A stretch of DNA of 13,399 bases, taken from the NCBI GenBank assembly GCA_022563075.1, contig JADFOC010000020.1, positions 1-13,399 of the forward strand, in the 5' to 3' direction. Shown in pieces: positions 1-7,993 of the stretch (positions within the stretch are counted from its first letter, which is position 1; each line of letters begins with the position of its first letter). The notes beneath the pieces were generated by a model that had not been told where the DNA came from, ran no database searches, and saw nothing but the letters and a program-made list of their open reading frames with translations. Both the position numbers and the translations under genes were made by a program. This DNA comes from Pseudomonadota bacterium (lineage in GTDB: Bacteria; Pseudomonadota; Gammaproteobacteria; Pseudomonadales; Pseudohongiellaceae).

Positions 1-134
1 TGACCATTGCTGTGCATAACGGAAGAAAGCATGTGCCGGTTTTCATCAGTGAAGACATGGTTGGCCACAAACTGGGTGAATTTGCCATTACACGAACCTA
101 TCGTGGTCATACCGCAGATAGGAAGGCACGCTAG
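1..134 (+). CDS. rpsS: Small-subunit ribosomal protein S19 (uS19), 3' part only
   Basis: The reading frame starting at base 3 is open from the left edge and ends at TAG 132-134, giving the last 43 residues. It carries the S19 C-terminal signature [20 protein letters not shown], followed by [20 protein letters not shown]19 binds the head of the 30S subunit next to S13. The start and roughly the first half of the protein lie outside the window. It belongs to the S10 operon: rplV follows after 9 bases, with its AGGGA ribosome binding site (133-137) touching the rpsS stop codon. Identity is certain from the signature and from position. Confidence 0.97.
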   Translation, partial: TIAVHNGRKHVPVFISEDMVGHKLGEFAITRTYRGHTADRKAR

Positions 135-143
135 GGAACTGAA

Positions 144-476
144 ATGGAAGTGATTGCAAGATTAAAAGGCGTGCGTCTCTCAGCCCAAAAAGCCAGATTG
201 GTTGCAGACCAGGTACGTGGCAAGGCAGTTGAAGAGGCACTGGAGTTATTGACTTACAGTCCTAAAAAAGCTGCAGCAATCATTAAGAAAGTTTTAAATT
301 CTGCGATCGCGAATGCTGAGCATAACGAGGGGGCCGACGTAGACGAATTGAAGATATCCACAATCTGTGTTGATGAAGGAATGACCATGAAGCGCATTAA
401 GCCAAGAGCAAAGGGTCGCGCGGACCGCATACTCAAACGTTCATGTCATATAACAATTACAGTCGCTGATAGCTAG
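144..476 (+). CDS. rplV: Large-subunit ribosomal protein L22 (uL22)
   Basis: The product has 110 residues, the same length as E. coli L22. The N-terminal half has the globular fold sequence with [17 protein letters not shown] at about residues 11-27. The long beta-hairpin that lines the peptide exit tunnel is visible at about residues 75-107, with the conserved block [19 protein letters not shown]22 binds 23S rRNA and its loop contacts the nascent chain. In many bacteria changes in this loop affect macrolide response, but no insertion or deletion is obvious here. The ATG at 144 follows AGGGA (133-137) by 6 bases. The next gene, rpsC, starts 9 bases downstream. Confidence 0.98.
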   Translation: MEVIARLKGVRLSAQKARLVADQVRGKAVEEALELLTYSPKKAAAIIKKVLNSAIANAEHNEGADVDELKISTICVDEGMTMKRIKPRAKGRADRILKRSCHITITVADS

Positions 477-485
477 GAGTATCGG

Positions 486-1154
486 ATGGGTCAAAAAGTA
501 CATCCAACTGGAATGCGACTTGGAATAGTCAAGAAGCACACGTCTATCTGGTATGCCGAAGGAAAAGAATACGCGAAATACCTTTTGATGGATTTGCAAG
601 TGAGAGATTTCGTTAAGAAACGCCTTGCGAACGCTTCGGTCTCCAGAGTAGATATCGAACGGTCAGCGCAAACAGCGAAGCTCACAATTTATACAGCACG
701 ACCAGGAATTGTGATCGGCAAGAAAGGTGAAGATGTTGAATCTCTGCGCAAAATACTCTCGAAAAAAATGGGTATTCCAGTGCAAATCAACATCGAAGAA
801 ATTAGAAAGCCGGACTTGGATGCACAGCTGGTGGCTGACAGCGTGGCGCAACAGCTAGAACGCCGAGTAATGTTTCGTCGAGCAATGAAGCGTGCGGTAC
901 AGAATGCCATGCGTCAAGGCGCGCAGGGCATCAAGGTGATGGTCGGTGGGCGACTTGGGGGTGCTGAAATTGCCCGCTCTGAGTGGTATCGGGAGGGTCG
1001 GGTGCCTTTGCACACACTGCGTGCAGATATTGATTATGGCACTGCAGAAGCGAGCACTACTTATGGCCTGATTGGTGTAAAGGTTTGGATGTTTAAAGGT
1101 GAGATCATGGATCTGGATGAGGCTATCGTGCCTTCTCAAGCCAAGTCCAACTAG
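486..1154 (+). CDS. rpsC: Small-subunit ribosomal protein S3 (uS3)
   Basis: The product has 222 residues, slightly shorter than E. coli S3 (233) because the variable C-terminal tail is short. The type II KH domain is recognisable with the GKKG loop at residues 78-81. The C-terminal domain has [20 protein letters not shown] at about 154-173. Arg131, Arg132 and Lys135, which in E. coli S3 form part of the mRNA entry and helicase site, are present (RRAMK). S3 sits at the mRNA entry tunnel with S4 and S5, both also encoded in this window. A strong AGGAG at 475-479 lies 6 bases before the ATG. Confidence 0.98.
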   Translation: MGQKVHPTGMRLGIVKKHTSIWYAEGKEYAKYLLMDLQVRDFVKKRLANASVSRVDIERSAQTAKLTIYTARPGIVIGKKGEDVESLRKILSKKMGIPVQINIEEIRKPDLDAQLVADSVAQQLERRVMFRRAMKRAVQNAMRQGAQGIKVMVGGRLGGAEIARSEWYREGRVPLHTLRADIDYGTAEASTTYGLIGVKVWMFKGEIMDLDEAIVPSQAKSN

Positions 1155-1166
1155 AGGTAAGACGAG

Positions 1167-1580
1167 GTGTTACAACCGAAGCGTACGAAATATCGTAAGA
1201 TGATGAAGGGCCGAAATCGAGGCCTGTCGCATCGTGGCAGTAAGGTGGATTTTGGTGAGTATGGTTTGAAAGCCATTTCACGCGGACGGCTTACCGCACG
1301 TCAGATAGAGGCGGCTCGAAGGGCCATGACGAGACATGTAAAACGCGGTGGGAAAATCTGGATTCGGGTTTTTCCCGATAAACCGATAACTCAAAAACCT
1401 TTGGAAGTGCGGCAAGGGAAAGGCAAGGGAAACGTAGAGTATTGGGTTGCTCAGATTCAGCCGGGTCGAATTATGTTTGAGATTGAAGGTATAGATGAAG
1501 AGTTGGCGAGAGAGGCGTTTGCATTAGCCTCAGCCAAGTTGCCATTCGACACAGCCTTCGTGAAACGGACGGTAATGTAA
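1167..1580 (+). CDS. rplP: Large-subunit ribosomal protein L16 (uL16)
   Basis: The product has 137 residues (E. coli 136). The start is a GTG at 1167, chosen because it gives the canonical N-terminus [11 protein letters not shown] and follows AGAGG (1153-1157). Conserved blocks include [20 protein letters not shown] (residues 40-59), [11 protein letters not shown] and [13 protein letters not shown]16 binds 23S rRNA near the A site and helps position the acceptor arm of tRNA. Arg82 corresponds to E. coli Arg81, the residue hydroxylated by the oxygenase YcfD/RoxA; whether it is modified here is unknown. Its stop codon overlaps the rpmC start codon (TAATG), which suggests translational coupling. 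Confidence 0.98.
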   Translation: MLQPKRTKYRKMMKGRNRGLSHRGSKVDFGEYGLKAISRGRLTARQIEAARRAMTRHVKRGGKIWIRVFPDKPITQKPLEVRQGKGKGNVEYWVAQIQPGRIMFEIEGIDEELAREAFALASAKLPFDTAFVKRTVM

Positions 1581-1777
1581 TGAAAGCCAGCGATCTTCGA
1601 GAGAAATCAATTCCTGAATTAGAGGAGCGGCTCAAAGAGTTGTATAAGGATCAATTTAATTGCCGCATGCAGAAAGGCACCGGGCAGCTGGCTCAAGTTC
1701 ATTTGATCAGCGAAGTGAAGCAAGATATTTCCCGAGTGAAAACTATTATTACCGAAAAGCAGAAAAGTGGAACCTAA
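1580..1777 (+). CDS. rpmC: Large-subunit ribosomal protein L29 (uL29)
   Basis: The 65-residue product begins [20 protein letters not shown], the typical two-helix L29 hairpin, and ends in a Lys-rich helix. L29 sits at the peptide exit near L23 and contributes to the docking area for signal recognition particle and trigger factor (family knowledge). The ATG at 1580 overlaps the rplP stop by one base. No good independent ribosome binding site is visible, so initiation probably depends on ribosomes finishing rplP. Length matches the family (E. coli 63). Confidence 0.97.
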   Translation: MKASDLREKSIPELEERLKELYKDQFNCRMQKGTGQLAQVHLISEVKQDISRVKTIITEKQKSGT

Positions 1778-1778
1778 A

Positions 1779-2054
1779 ATGTCGGCTAGTGAAACCAAAG
1801 AGAAAGTTGCTCGCACTACATCTGGTAAAGTGCTCAGTAACAAGATGGATAAATCCATTGTTGTATTAATAGAACGACGAGTTAAACACCCGGTTTATGG
1901 CAAAATTATTAAGCGTTCTACCAAGATTCATGCACACGATGCGAACAACGAATGTTTGCCGGGTGATGAAGTAACAATAAAGGAAGTGCGTCCTATATCG
2001 AAAACGAAGTCATGGTCATTGGTTTCGATAGATGTTAGGGCCACTCAAGTATAG
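1779..2054 (+). CDS. rpsQ: Small-subunit ribosomal protein S17 (uS17)
   Basis: The product has 91 residues from the ATG at 1779. The OB-fold core is plain: [20 protein letters not shown] at about residues 15-34, then [18 protein letters not shown] and the C-terminal RPISKTKSW motif. A GTG at 1767 would add four residues (MEPK), but it would overlap rpmC by 11 bases and that GTGGA segment looks more like the weak ribosome binding site for 1779. The N-terminus is several residues longer than the 84-residue E. coli protein, a minor variation. S17 is an early 16S rRNA-binding protein. It is the last gene of the classical S10 operon. Confidence 0.96.
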   Translation: MSASETKEKVARTTSGKVLSNKMDKSIVVLIERRVKHPVYGKIIKRSTKIHAHDANNECLPGDEVTIKEVRPISKTKSWSLVSIDVRATQV

Positions 2055-2063
2055 TCGGATTTT

Positions 2064-2107
2064 GAGCTTATAAATAAAGCTTAAGAATCTACGTTCGCAC
2101 AGCGAAC
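2064..2107 (+). promoter_or_regulatory. Hairpin pair in the S10/spc operon gap
   Basis: The 71 bases between rpsQ and rplN are the longest spacer so far in the cluster. They contain AGCTT (2065-2069) and AAGCT (2077-2081) around an AT-rich loop, then a perfect GTTCGC (2093-2098) / GCGAAC (2102-2107) hairpin with loop ACA. No T-run follows either stem, so this is not a standard intrinsic terminator. In E. coli the spc promoter lies in this gap. A TATAAA at 2069-2074 could be a -10 box, but I find no convincing -35, so a promoter is only possible. The stems could act in RNA processing or stability. Confidence 0.35.
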
Positions 2108-2125
2108 ACAAGATGGAGTGAATCG

Positions 2126-2494
2126 ATGATTCAAGTGCAGTCTTACTTAGACGTCGCCGATAATAGCGGCGGCAGGCGCGTAATGTGCATCAAGGTATTG
2201 GGAGGTTCCCGTCGCCGCTATGCGCGTATCGGTGACATCATTAAGGTGACCGTAAAAGAGGCGATTCCGCGCGGAAAGGTGAAGAAAGGTCAGGTTCTGA
2301 CGGCGCTCGTTGTGCGCACTAAAAAAGGCGTGAGGCGTAGTGACGGCTCGTTAATTAAATTCGATGACAATGCAGCAATCTTGTTGAATAACCAGGATGT
2401 GCCTATAGGCACACGCGTGTTTGGCCCGGTTACCAGAGAATTACGTACCGAAAAATTCATGCGAATTATTTCATTGGCACCAGAAGTACTGTAG
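2126..2494 (+). CDS. rplN: Large-subunit ribosomal protein L14 (uL14)
   Basis: The 122-residue product starts [20 protein letters not shown], the canonical L14 N-terminus, and contains the L14 signature with [20 protein letters not shown] at about residues 71-90. It ends in ISLAPEVL as most bacterial L14 do. L14 binds 23S rRNA and lies at the subunit interface, where it forms bridges to 16S rRNA and the docking site of the RsfS silencing factor (family knowledge). It opens the spc operon. GGAG at 2115-2118 lies 7 bases before the ATG. Confidence 0.98.
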   Translation: MIQVQSYLDVADNSGGRRVMCIKVLGGSRRRYARIGDIIKVTVKEAIPRGKVKKGQVLTALVVRTKKGVRRSDGSLIKFDDNAAILLNNQDVPIGTRVFGPVTRELRTEKFMRIISLAPEVL

Positions 2495-2528
2495 CAGGGT
2501 TCAGAGAATAAAGAGGTAGAGGCACGAA

Positions 2529-2843
2529 ATGCGCAAACTGAAACTCGATGATGAAGTAATAGTAATCACAGGAAAAGACAAGGGAAAACGCGGCACTATT
2601 TCTCGTCTGGTTGGCAGCGACAGGGTGATAGTTGCCGGTGTCAATATGGTTAAACGTCACACCAAACCGAACCCAAATTTGGGTCAGCCTGGTGGCATCC
2701 TTGAGAAAGAGGCAGCACTTCATATATCGAATGTTGCAATCTTTAATGGCGAAACGAATAAGGCTGACAGAGTAGGTATTACGGTGCTTGAAGACGGCGA
2801 GAAGAAGCGTGTTTTCAAATCAAATAATCAGGACATAGGTTAA
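2529..2843 (+). CDS. rplX: Large-subunit ribosomal protein L24 (uL24)
   Basis: The 104-residue product has the KOW motif near its N-terminus ([20 protein letters not shown], residues 7-26) and the following block [21 protein letters not shown]24 is an assembly-initiator protein that binds the 5' domain of 23S rRNA. Length agrees with E. coli (104). AGAGG at 2518-2522 is 6 bases before the ATG. The gene is followed by 20 bases and then rplE. In E. coli this junction contains the S8 target on the spc mRNA, and a candidate fold is listed separately here. Confidence 0.98.
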   Translation: MRKLKLDDEVIVITGKDKGKRGTISRLVGSDRVIVAGVNMVKRHTKPNPNLGQPGGILEKEAALHISNVAIFNGETNKADRVGITVLEDGEKKRVFKSNNQDIG

Positions 2844-2849
2844 ATACTA

Positions 2850-2907
2850 GTAGGTTGCCGAGCATGGCTCAGTTTAGAGAATTTTATAGAAAAGAAGTAG
2901 TCCCTAC
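2850..2907 (+). promoter_or_regulatory. Possible fold over the rplE start (candidate S8 target)
   Basis: The rplE ATG (2864-2866) is exactly the 3-base loop between GAGC (2860-2863) and GCTC (2867-2870). The only Shine-Dalgarno-like bases, in GTAGG (2850-2854), can pair with CCTAC (2903-2907) inside the rplE coding sequence and enclose that hairpin. Thus both the ribosome binding site and start codon could be held in structure. In E. coli, S8 represses the spc operon by binding mRNA at the rplE start, which is why the location matters. The stems are only 4 and 5 base pairs, and I could not match the S8 recognition core, so this is weak. Confidence 0.3.
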
Positions 2908-3676
2908 GCTAACCAAACAGTTTGGTTATAGTAATCCTATGCGCGTACCTAAGGTAACCAAGGTCGTTCTTAATATGGGTGTGGGTGAAGCTCTCACAGA
3001 CAAGAAAGTTTTGGAACATGCTGCCAACGATCTGAGCTTGATCAGCGGTCAGAAAGTAGTAATAACCAAGGCCAGGAAATCGATTGCAAATTTCAAGATA
3101 CGGGAAGGCTGGTCAATCGGCTGCAAGGTAACCCTGCGTGGTGAACGCATGTACGAATTTCTGGAGCGGTTGGTTGGAATCGCGATTCCTCGTATTCGTG
3201 ATTTTAGAGGACTGAGTCCTAAATCATTCGATGGTCGCGGTAACTTCGCCATGGGTGTAAATGAGCAGATCATTTTTCCTGAGATTGACTACGACAAGAT
3301 CGATACCTTACGCGGCCTCAACATCACGATTACCACGTCCGCAAAAAATGACGACGAAGGCCGGGCATTGCTAACCGCATTGCATTTTCCATTCCGTAAA
3401 CCAGCCGCGGCAGCGCCGAAAGCGGAAGCAGCAACTGCAACGGAAACAGAAGAAACAAGTGAAGCGGCACCTGCTGTGGCAGAAGATCCGCCGACAGACG
3501 ACAAGGCGCCTGCATCTGCAGACGAGATAACCGCAATCAAGGCAGACGTGGTTGACGAAGAAGCGTCTGCACCGGAACAGAATAACGCTGACGAAACACC
3601 AGAGGCGGAAGAACAAGTGCCGGTAGCTGATGCAACTCCAGCAGCTAAAGACAAAGAGGAATCTAAAGATGGCTAA
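2864..3676 (+). CDS. rplE: Ribosomal protein L5 (uL5) with a 91-residue acidic C-terminal tail
   Basis: Residues 1-179 are a complete L5: [13 protein letters not shown] at the start, [51 protein letters not shown], and the normal end HFPFRK at 174-179, where E. coli L5 also stops. Residues 180-270 (bases 3401-3673) are an extra low-complexity tail of about 25 Ala, 26 Asp/Glu and 6 Lys, with no Arg and no aromatic residue, probably disordered. L5 binds 5S rRNA in the central protuberance and touches S13. The ATG at 2864 is chosen over an in-frame TTG at 2855 because it restores the family N-terminus. The last 8 bases overlap rpsN, and the rpsN ribosome binding site lies inside the tail. The core is certain; the tail's role is unknown. 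Confidence 0.96.
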   Translation: MAQFREFYRKEVVPTLTKQFGYSNPMRVPKVTKVVLNMGVGEALTDKKVLEHAANDLSLISGQKVVITKARKSIANFKIREGWSIGCKVTLRGERMYEFLERLVGIAIPRIRDFRGLSPKSFDGRGNFAMGVNEQIIFPEIDYDKIDTLRGLNITITTSAKNDDEGRALLTALHFPFRKPAAAAPKAEAATATETEETSEAAPAVAEDPPTDDKAPASADEITAIKADVVDEEASAPEQNNADETPEAEEQVPVADATPAAKDKEESKDG

Positions 3677-3974
3677 ATCTTCAATGATTGCCAGAGAACA
3701 CAAGCGTACCAGAACGGTCGCGAAATACGCCGTCCGACGTGCTGCGCTTAAAGCCATTCTCAGGGACGTTAAAGCCAGTGATGATGAAAAATGGGAAGCT
3801 CAAGTAAAGTTACAAAAACAGCCTCGTGATGCCAGCCCTGTTCGGCAGCGTAATCGCTGCCAGATCACCGGCCGACCTCGTGGTGTCTATAGCAAATTTG
3901 GTCTATGTCGGAATAAGTTACGTGAAGCAGCTATGCGCGGTGATGTGCCTGGTCTGACTAAGGCGAGCTGGTAG
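3669..3974 (+). CDS. rpsN: Small-subunit ribosomal protein S14 (uS14), long zinc-free form
   Basis: The product has 101 residues from the ATG at 3669 ([20 protein letters not shown]), identical in length to E. coli S14. The conserved block [17 protein letters not shown] and the end [17 protein letters not shown] are present. The paired CxxC motifs of the short zinc-binding S14 are absent, so this is the long form. The open frame runs upstream to 3630, but that part overlaps rplE and lacks family similarity. AAGAGGA (3654-3660), within the rplE tail, is 8 bases from the ATG. The start overlaps the rplE stop (ATGGCTAA), implying coupled translation. Confidence 0.97.
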   Translation: MAKSSMIAREHKRTRTVAKYAVRRAALKAILRDVKASDDEKWEAQVKLQKQPRDASPVRQRNRCQITGRPRGVYSKFGLCRNKLREAAMRGDVPGLTKASW

Positions 3975-3988
3975 TCAGGAGAAGAATT

Positions 3989-4384
3989 ATGAGCATGTCA
4001 GATCCAATAGCAGACTTTTTAACCCGTATTCGCAATGCGCAGATGGCACAGATGCTTTCAGTAAGCTGCCCATCATCAAAGATCAAGGTGGCACTCAGCC
4101 GGGTACTAGAAAGCGAGGGATATATTAACGGGTACTCGGTTCAAGAGAACGATGGCAAACCAATTATCAATGTTGAATTGAAATACTTTCAAGGCAAACC
4201 GGTAATAGAAGAAATAAAACGTGTCAGTCGTCCCGGCCTTCGAAATTATAAAGGTACGGCAGAGCTGCCTAAAAATAGAGCTGGATTGGGAATATCGATT
4301 CTGACTACCAATAGAGGCTTGATGACAGACAAACAAGCGCGAGCGGCGGGACTTGGTGGCGAAGTATTATGTACGGTTTTCTAA
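3989..4384 (+). CDS. rpsH: Small-subunit ribosomal protein S8 (uS8)
   Basis: The 131-residue product starts [18 protein letters not shown], as in E. coli (MSMQDPIAD). It has [20 protein letters not shown] in the middle and the C-terminal rRNA-binding signature with [20 protein letters not shown]8 binds helix 21 of 16S rRNA and, in E. coli, also represses its own operon by binding mRNA at the rplE start. A strong AGGAG (3977-3981) is 7 bases before the ATG at 3989; the second ATG at 3995 is a less likely start. Confidence 0.98.
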   Translation: MSMSDPIADFLTRIRNAQMAQMLSVSCPSSKIKVALSRVLESEGYINGYSVQENDGKPIINVELKYFQGKPVIEEIKRVSRPGLRNYKGTAELPKNRAGLGISILTTNRGLMTDKQARAAGLGGEVLCTVF

Positions 4385-4415
4385 TCGGTGTAGAAGTAAG
4401 CAATAGAGCGAAAAT

Positions 4416-4949
4416 ATGTCAAGAATAGCGAACAGCCCGGTAGCGATACCAAAGGGTGTAGAAACAACCATAACCGGCGCTGATATTTCGGTAAAGGGAA
4501 GCAAGGGATCGTTGCAGCTTAGGATGCATTCTCTTGTGGGTATCTCTCAAGAAGGTGAAGTACTAAAGATATCCGCCAAAGGCAGCTCCAGAGAGGCCCG
4601 TGCATTAGCAGGTACTTTCCGCTCGTTAGTAAACAATATGGTAATCGGCGTAAGCGAAGGCTATCAGAAAAAACTTGAACTGCAAGGGGTGGGATACAGA
4701 GCGAAGGTACAGGGCCAGAAGATTAACCTGAGGGTTGGTTATTCGCACGCAATCAATTATGAACTACCTAAAGGTGTAACTGTTGAAACACCATCACAAA
4801 CTGAAATTGTGATATCTGGCGCTGATAAACAGTTAGTCGGACAGGTCGCAGCGGAAATCAGAGAGTTTCGTCCACCTGAGCCGTACAAGGGCAAGGGTAT
4901 CCGCTACGTCGATGAACGTGTATATAGAAAAGAAGCGAAGAAGAAGTAG
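4416..4949 (+). CDS. rplF: Large-subunit ribosomal protein L6 (uL6)
   Basis: The product has 177 residues, the same length as E. coli L6. It starts MSRIANSPVAIPKGVE. The two repeated L6 domains are visible, the second containing KLELQGVGYRAKVQG (about residues 86-100) and the signature PEPYKGKGIRYVDE near the C-terminus. L6 binds 23S rRNA next to the sarcin-ricin loop and the L7/L12 stalk base. The ribosome binding site is weak (AGAG at 4406-4409), and the 31-base spacer from rpsH is longer than most in the operon. Confidence 0.98.
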   Translation: MSRIANSPVAIPKGVETTITGADISVKGSKGSLQLRMHSLVGISQEGEVLKISAKGSSREARALAGTFRSLVNNMVIGVSEGYQKKLELQGVGYRAKVQGQKINLRVGYSHAINYELPKGVTVETPSQTEIVISGADKQLVGQVAAEIREFRPPEPYKGKGIRYVDERVYRKEAKKK

Positions 4950-4959
4950 GGCATAGGCT

Positions 4960-5310
4960 ATGAATGTTAAGAAAGGTGCTCGACTACGTCGTGCGAAACG
5001 AGCAAGAGCAAAGATCAGCGAATTGCGAGTTAACCGCTTGTGTGTGTTTCGCTCTCCGAAGCATATCTATGCGCAAATTATATCGCCCAGTGGGGGTGAA
5101 ATTTTAGCCAGTGCCTCGACCGTTGAAAAAGACAACAAGACTGGCGCAACTGGCAATGTAGACGCCGCAGGCAAAGTAGGGAAATTGATAGCAGAACGAG
5201 CTAAGGCCGCAGGCATAGACAAGGTCGCATTTGACCGCTCTGGTTATCAATATCATGGCCGAGTAAAAGCTCTGGCCGAAGCTGCTCGAGAAGGCGGACT
5301 GGAATTTTAA
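4960..5310 (+). CDS. rplR: Large-subunit ribosomal protein L18 (uL18)
   Basis: The 116-residue product (E. coli 117) has a basic N-terminus ([20 protein letters not shown]), then [16 protein letters not shown] and the C-terminal signature [21 protein letters not shown]18 binds 5S rRNA together with L5 and carries it to the central protuberance. The L5 partner encoded upstream has the unusual tail, while L18 itself is ordinary. AGGG (4948-4951), overlapping the end of rplF, is 8 bases before the ATG. Confidence 0.98.
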   Translation: MNVKKGARLRRAKRARAKISELRVNRLCVFRSPKHIYAQIISPSGGEILASASTVEKDNKTGATGNVDAAGKVGKLIAERAKAAGIDKVAFDRSGYQYHGRVKALAEAAREGGLEF

Positions 5311-5320
5311 GGGTTTAGAT

Positions 5321-5824
5321 ATGGCATTTAAAAACGAGCCAGGCAAGAACGAAGAAGGGCTACAGGAAAAGCTGATTCAGGTTAACCGTGTAGCTAAGGT
5401 GGTCAAGGGCGGTCGCATTTTTGGTTTTACTGCGCTGACGGCAGTTGGTGATGGCAATGGTCGTGTCGGGTTTGGCCGTGGCAAAGCCCGCGAAGTACCT
5501 TTGGCAATTCAAAAAGCAATGGAAGCGGCTCGTCGCAACATGATCACGGTGAATCTGGATGGACACACGCTGCAATACCCGATCAAATCGCGTCATGGTG
5601 CATCGAAGGTGTATATGCAACCCGCTTCTGAGGGTACTGGTGTCATTGCCGGTGGTGCGATGCGGGCCATTTTAGAATTAGCCGGAGTACAAAACGTATT
5701 GGCGAAGTGCTACGGATCGACCAATCCTATAAACGTAATTCGAGCTACGTTTAAAGGATTACGAGACATGCGTTCGCCGGAAGATATTGCTGCCAAGCGC
5801 GGCAAGACCGTGGAAGAATTGTAG
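5321..5824 (+). CDS. rpsE: Small-subunit ribosomal protein S5 (uS5)
   Basis: The product has 167 residues, equal to E. coli S5. The N-terminal double-stranded-RNA-binding-like domain includes [16 protein letters not shown] and [19 protein letters not shown] (about residues 22-66). The C-terminal domain has [20 protein letters not shown]5 lines the mRNA entry channel with S3 and S4 and affects decoding fidelity. The ATG at 5321 follows AAGGG (5309-5313) by 7 bases and gives a normal-length N-terminus. Confidence 0.98.
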   Translation: MAFKNEPGKNEEGLQEKLIQVNRVAKVVKGGRIFGFTALTAVGDGNGRVGFGRGKAREVPLAIQKAMEAARRNMITVNLDGHTLQYPIKSRHGASKVYMQPASEGTGVIAGGAMRAILELAGVQNVLAKCYGSTNPINVIRATFKGLRDMRSPEDIAAKRGKTVEEL

Positions 5825-5833
5825 GTTAGAAAA

Positions 5834-6013
5834 ATGGCTAAAAAGACAGTCAAAATAACTCTAGTGCGAAGTCCCATCGGAACTTTGCCCAAGCACAAAC
5901 TCTGCCTTAAGGGTTTGGGTTTGAAGCGCATGCATCAGTCTGTTGAAGTAGAAGACACACCAGCTGTTCGCGGCATGATTACTAAAATCCAATATATGCT
6001 TGCCGTAGACTGA
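5834..6013 (+). CDS. rpmD: Large-subunit ribosomal protein L30 (uL30)
   Basis: The open frame from ATG 5834 to TGA 6011-6013 encodes 59 residues, matching E. coli L30. It starts [20 protein letters not shown] and contains the L30 signature [20 protein letters not shown], followed by [14 protein letters not shown]30 is a small ferredoxin-like-fold protein on 23S rRNA. An AGG at 5823-5825, at the end of rpsE, serves as a modest ribosome binding site. Its place between rpsE and rplO is the usual one in gammaproteobacteria. Confidence 0.97.
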   Translation: MAKKTVKITLVRSPIGTLPKHKLCLKGLGLKRMHQSVEVEDTPAVRGMITKIQYMLAVD

Positions 6014-6023
6014 GGTTTAAACC

Positions 6024-6614
6024 ATGCAACTTAATAATTTGAGTCCCGCCGAAGGTAGTACCAGGGGAAAGAAACGTGTCGGTCGTGGCATCGGCAGTGG
6101 CTCGGGAAAAACCTGTGGTCGTGGCCATAAGGGACAGAAAGCCCGGACTGGAGGTACGATTAAGCCTGGATTCGAAGGTGGTCAGATGCCCTTGCAAATG
6201 CGTCTGCCAAAGTTTGGTTTCAGCTCTCGCGTGGGCCGTATTACCGCGGAAGTGCGTACTTCAGAGTTAAACAAGCTAGATGTGGACGTCATCGATGTGG
6301 CCGTTTTACGCAAAGCTAACTTGATTACCAATCACATACGGCGAGTAAAAGTCATGCTTTCTGGTGATGTAACCAAGCCAGTTACGTTGCGCGGCATCAA
6401 AGTTACTAAAGGCGCTAAGACAGCGATCGAAGCTGCTGGTGGCAAGATCATTGAAGATGCGCCAACAGTCGCAGGGAAACTCAAGAAGAAGGCCAAGCCT
6501 GCGAAGGGAAAAACCGCAATGCAAGCGGAAGCATCATCCGAGGCAGTACCAACGGACGCCACCGCGACTCCTGTGGCTCCAGCCACAGATGAACAATCAG
6601 ACAAAGAAGATTAA
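6024..6614 (+). CDS. rplO: Ribosomal protein L15 (uL15) with a 52-residue C-terminal tail
   Basis: Residues 1-144 form a normal L15: [20 protein letters not shown], the glycine-rich [31 protein letters not shown], and the usual end [11 protein letters not shown] at about 134-144. E. coli L15 stops here. Residues 145-196 are extra, in two parts: a Lys-rich segment ([13 protein letters not shown], 151-163), then a Ala/Thr/Pro/Glu/Asp stretch ending TDEQSDKED. The tail is low complexity and probably disordered. L15 binds 23S rRNA and is needed for late 50S assembly. GAGG (6012-6015) overlaps the rpmD stop and is 8 bases before the ATG. The tail's function is unknown. Confidence 0.96.
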   Translation: MQLNNLSPAEGSTRGKKRVGRGIGSGSGKTCGRGHKGQKARTGGTIKPGFEGGQMPLQMRLPKFGFSSRVGRITAEVRTSELNKLDVDVIDVAVLRKANLITNHIRRVKVMLSGDVTKPVTLRGIKVTKGAKTAIEAAGGKIIEDAPTVAGKLKKKAKPAKGKTAMQAEASSEAVPTDATATPVAPATDEQSDKED

Positions 6615-6629
6615 TTGAACTAGATAATC

Positions 6630-7955
6630 ATGGCTAACAAACCCAACATCAGTCCAGAAAACATTGGCGCCGGTCTCGGTGAGTTGAGGTCGCGCCTGTT
6701 GTTTCTGTTGTTTGCCCTGTTTGTGTATCGAATCGGTACTCATATACCTGTTCCCGGCATCGACCCATTACAGTTGGCTGCATTTTTTGATCGGAATGAG
6801 GGCACCTTTACTGGATTGTTTAATATGTTCTCCGGTGGCGCGTTGGAGCGCATGAGCATCGTCGCGTTGGGTATCATGCCCTACATATCAGCCTCGATCA
6901 TCATGCAGTTGCTTACGGCAGTAAGTCCACATCTGGATCAGTTAAAGAAGGAAGGGGAATCCGGACGTCGCAAAATTACCCAGTACACACGTTATGGTGC
7001 CCTGGTTCTGGCGACCGTTCAGGGTACGGGGATGACCGTCGGGCTCCTCTCCTCAATGGCTTATGCACCCGGTTTGGCATTTAACCTGACCGCGATTATT
7101 TCGCTGGTAACCGGTGCTATGTTCCTGATTTGGCTGGGCGAACAGATCACTGAGAAGGGGATTGGTAATGGCATCTCGATGCTTATCTTTGCCGGCATTG
7201 TGTCAGGCTTTCCAGCGGCGATTGGCACCTCGCTGATTCAGGCATATGAAGGTCAGATCAATGGCGTGCTGTTGCTGGTAGTAGGAATCATTGCGATTGG
7301 TGTGGTGGCTTGCATCGTGTACATCGAGAGGGCACAGCGTCGCATCACTGTTAATTACGCTAAACGGCAACAGGGAAGAAAATTGTACCAGGCGCAGGCG
7401 AGTCATCTGCCACTGAAAATTAATATGGCCGGCGTAATTCCTGCCATTTTTGCCAGCAGTATATTGTTGTTTCCCGCTTCGCTGGGAACTTGGTTCGGAC
7501 AAGCAGAAGGCGCAGAATGGTTGCAGGACTTGGCGTTGATGATCGGTCCTGGGCAGCCGCTTTACCTCATTGTTTTTAGTGCCATGATTATCTTTTTCTG
7601 CTTCTTTTATACGGCGCTGGTTTTTAATCCTCGTGATGTAGCGGATAATTTAAAGAGATCTGGTGCCTTTATCCCCGGTATACGGCCTGGTGAGCACACC
7701 GCGAAATATATCGATGGCGTTATAACAAGATTAACAATGTTTGGTGCGGTTTATATTACGCTGGTTTGTTTGCTGCCAATGTTTATGCAGATGCTAGCTA
7801 ACGTACCTTTTAATTTGGGTGGCACAGCGCTGTTGATTTCCGTGGTGGTAACCATGGATTTTTGGTCTCAGGTGCAATCGCATTTGATGTCTCATCAATA
7901 CGATTCTCTGATGAAGAAATCGAAATTAGGGAACTATGGTCGTAGTGGCATTTAG
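6630..7955 (+). CDS. secY: Preprotein translocase channel subunit SecY
   Basis: The 441-residue membrane protein matches SecY (E. coli 443). It forms the protein-conducting channel with SecE and SecG in the inner membrane. Visible parts are the first transmembrane segment (about 22-36) followed by [13 protein letters not shown], the signature [16 protein letters not shown] (80-95), and about ten hydrophobic segments in total. The cytosolic loop with [20 protein letters not shown] includes Arg352, the counterpart of E. coli Arg357, which is important for SecA-driven translocation. The ATG at 6630 has no clear Shine-Dalgarno; the rplO stop is 15 bases upstream, so coupling is likely. The channel is encoded alongside ribosomal genes, as in most bacteria. 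Confidence 0.98.
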   Translation: MANKPNISPENIGAGLGELRSRLLFLLFALFVYRIGTHIPVPGIDPLQLAAFFDRNEGTFTGLFNMFSGGALERMSIVALGIMPYISASIIMQLLTAVSPHLDQLKKEGESGRRKITQYTRYGALVLATVQGTGMTVGLLSSMAYAPGLAFNLTAIISLVTGAMFLIWLGEQITEKGIGNGISMLIFAGIVSGFPAAIGTSLIQAYEGQINGVLLLVVGIIAIGVVACIVYIERAQRRITVNYAKRQQGRKLYQAQASHLPLKINMAGVIPAIFASSILLFPASLGTWFGQAEGAEWLQDLALMIGPGQPLYLIVFSAMIIFFCFFYTALVFNPRDVADNLKRSGAFIPGIRPGEHTAKYIDGVITRLTMFGAVYITLVCLLPMFMQMLANVPFNLGGTALLISVVVTMDFWSQVQSHLMSHQYDSLMKKSKLGNYGRSGI

Positions 7956-7993
7956 TCTGGCGATATCTGGACGGACCATAACGGAGAGAGAAA

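Noticed and set aside
2855..2863. TTG start for rplE adding MPS
   Set aside because: The ATG at 2864 gives the family N-terminus; the TTG has no suitably spaced ribosome binding site.
3630..3668. Upstream ATG extension of rpsN
   Set aside because: It would overlap rplE by 47 bases and add residues unlike any S14; the ATG at 3669 gives the exact 101-residue form with a good ribosome binding site.
3289..3757. Overlapping minus-strand open frames of 121 and 128 codons opposite the L5 tail
   Set aside because: They mirror the low-complexity GCN/GAN codons of the L5 tail, are Ala/Ser- or Cys/Phe-rich, lack a ribosome binding site and resemble no family.
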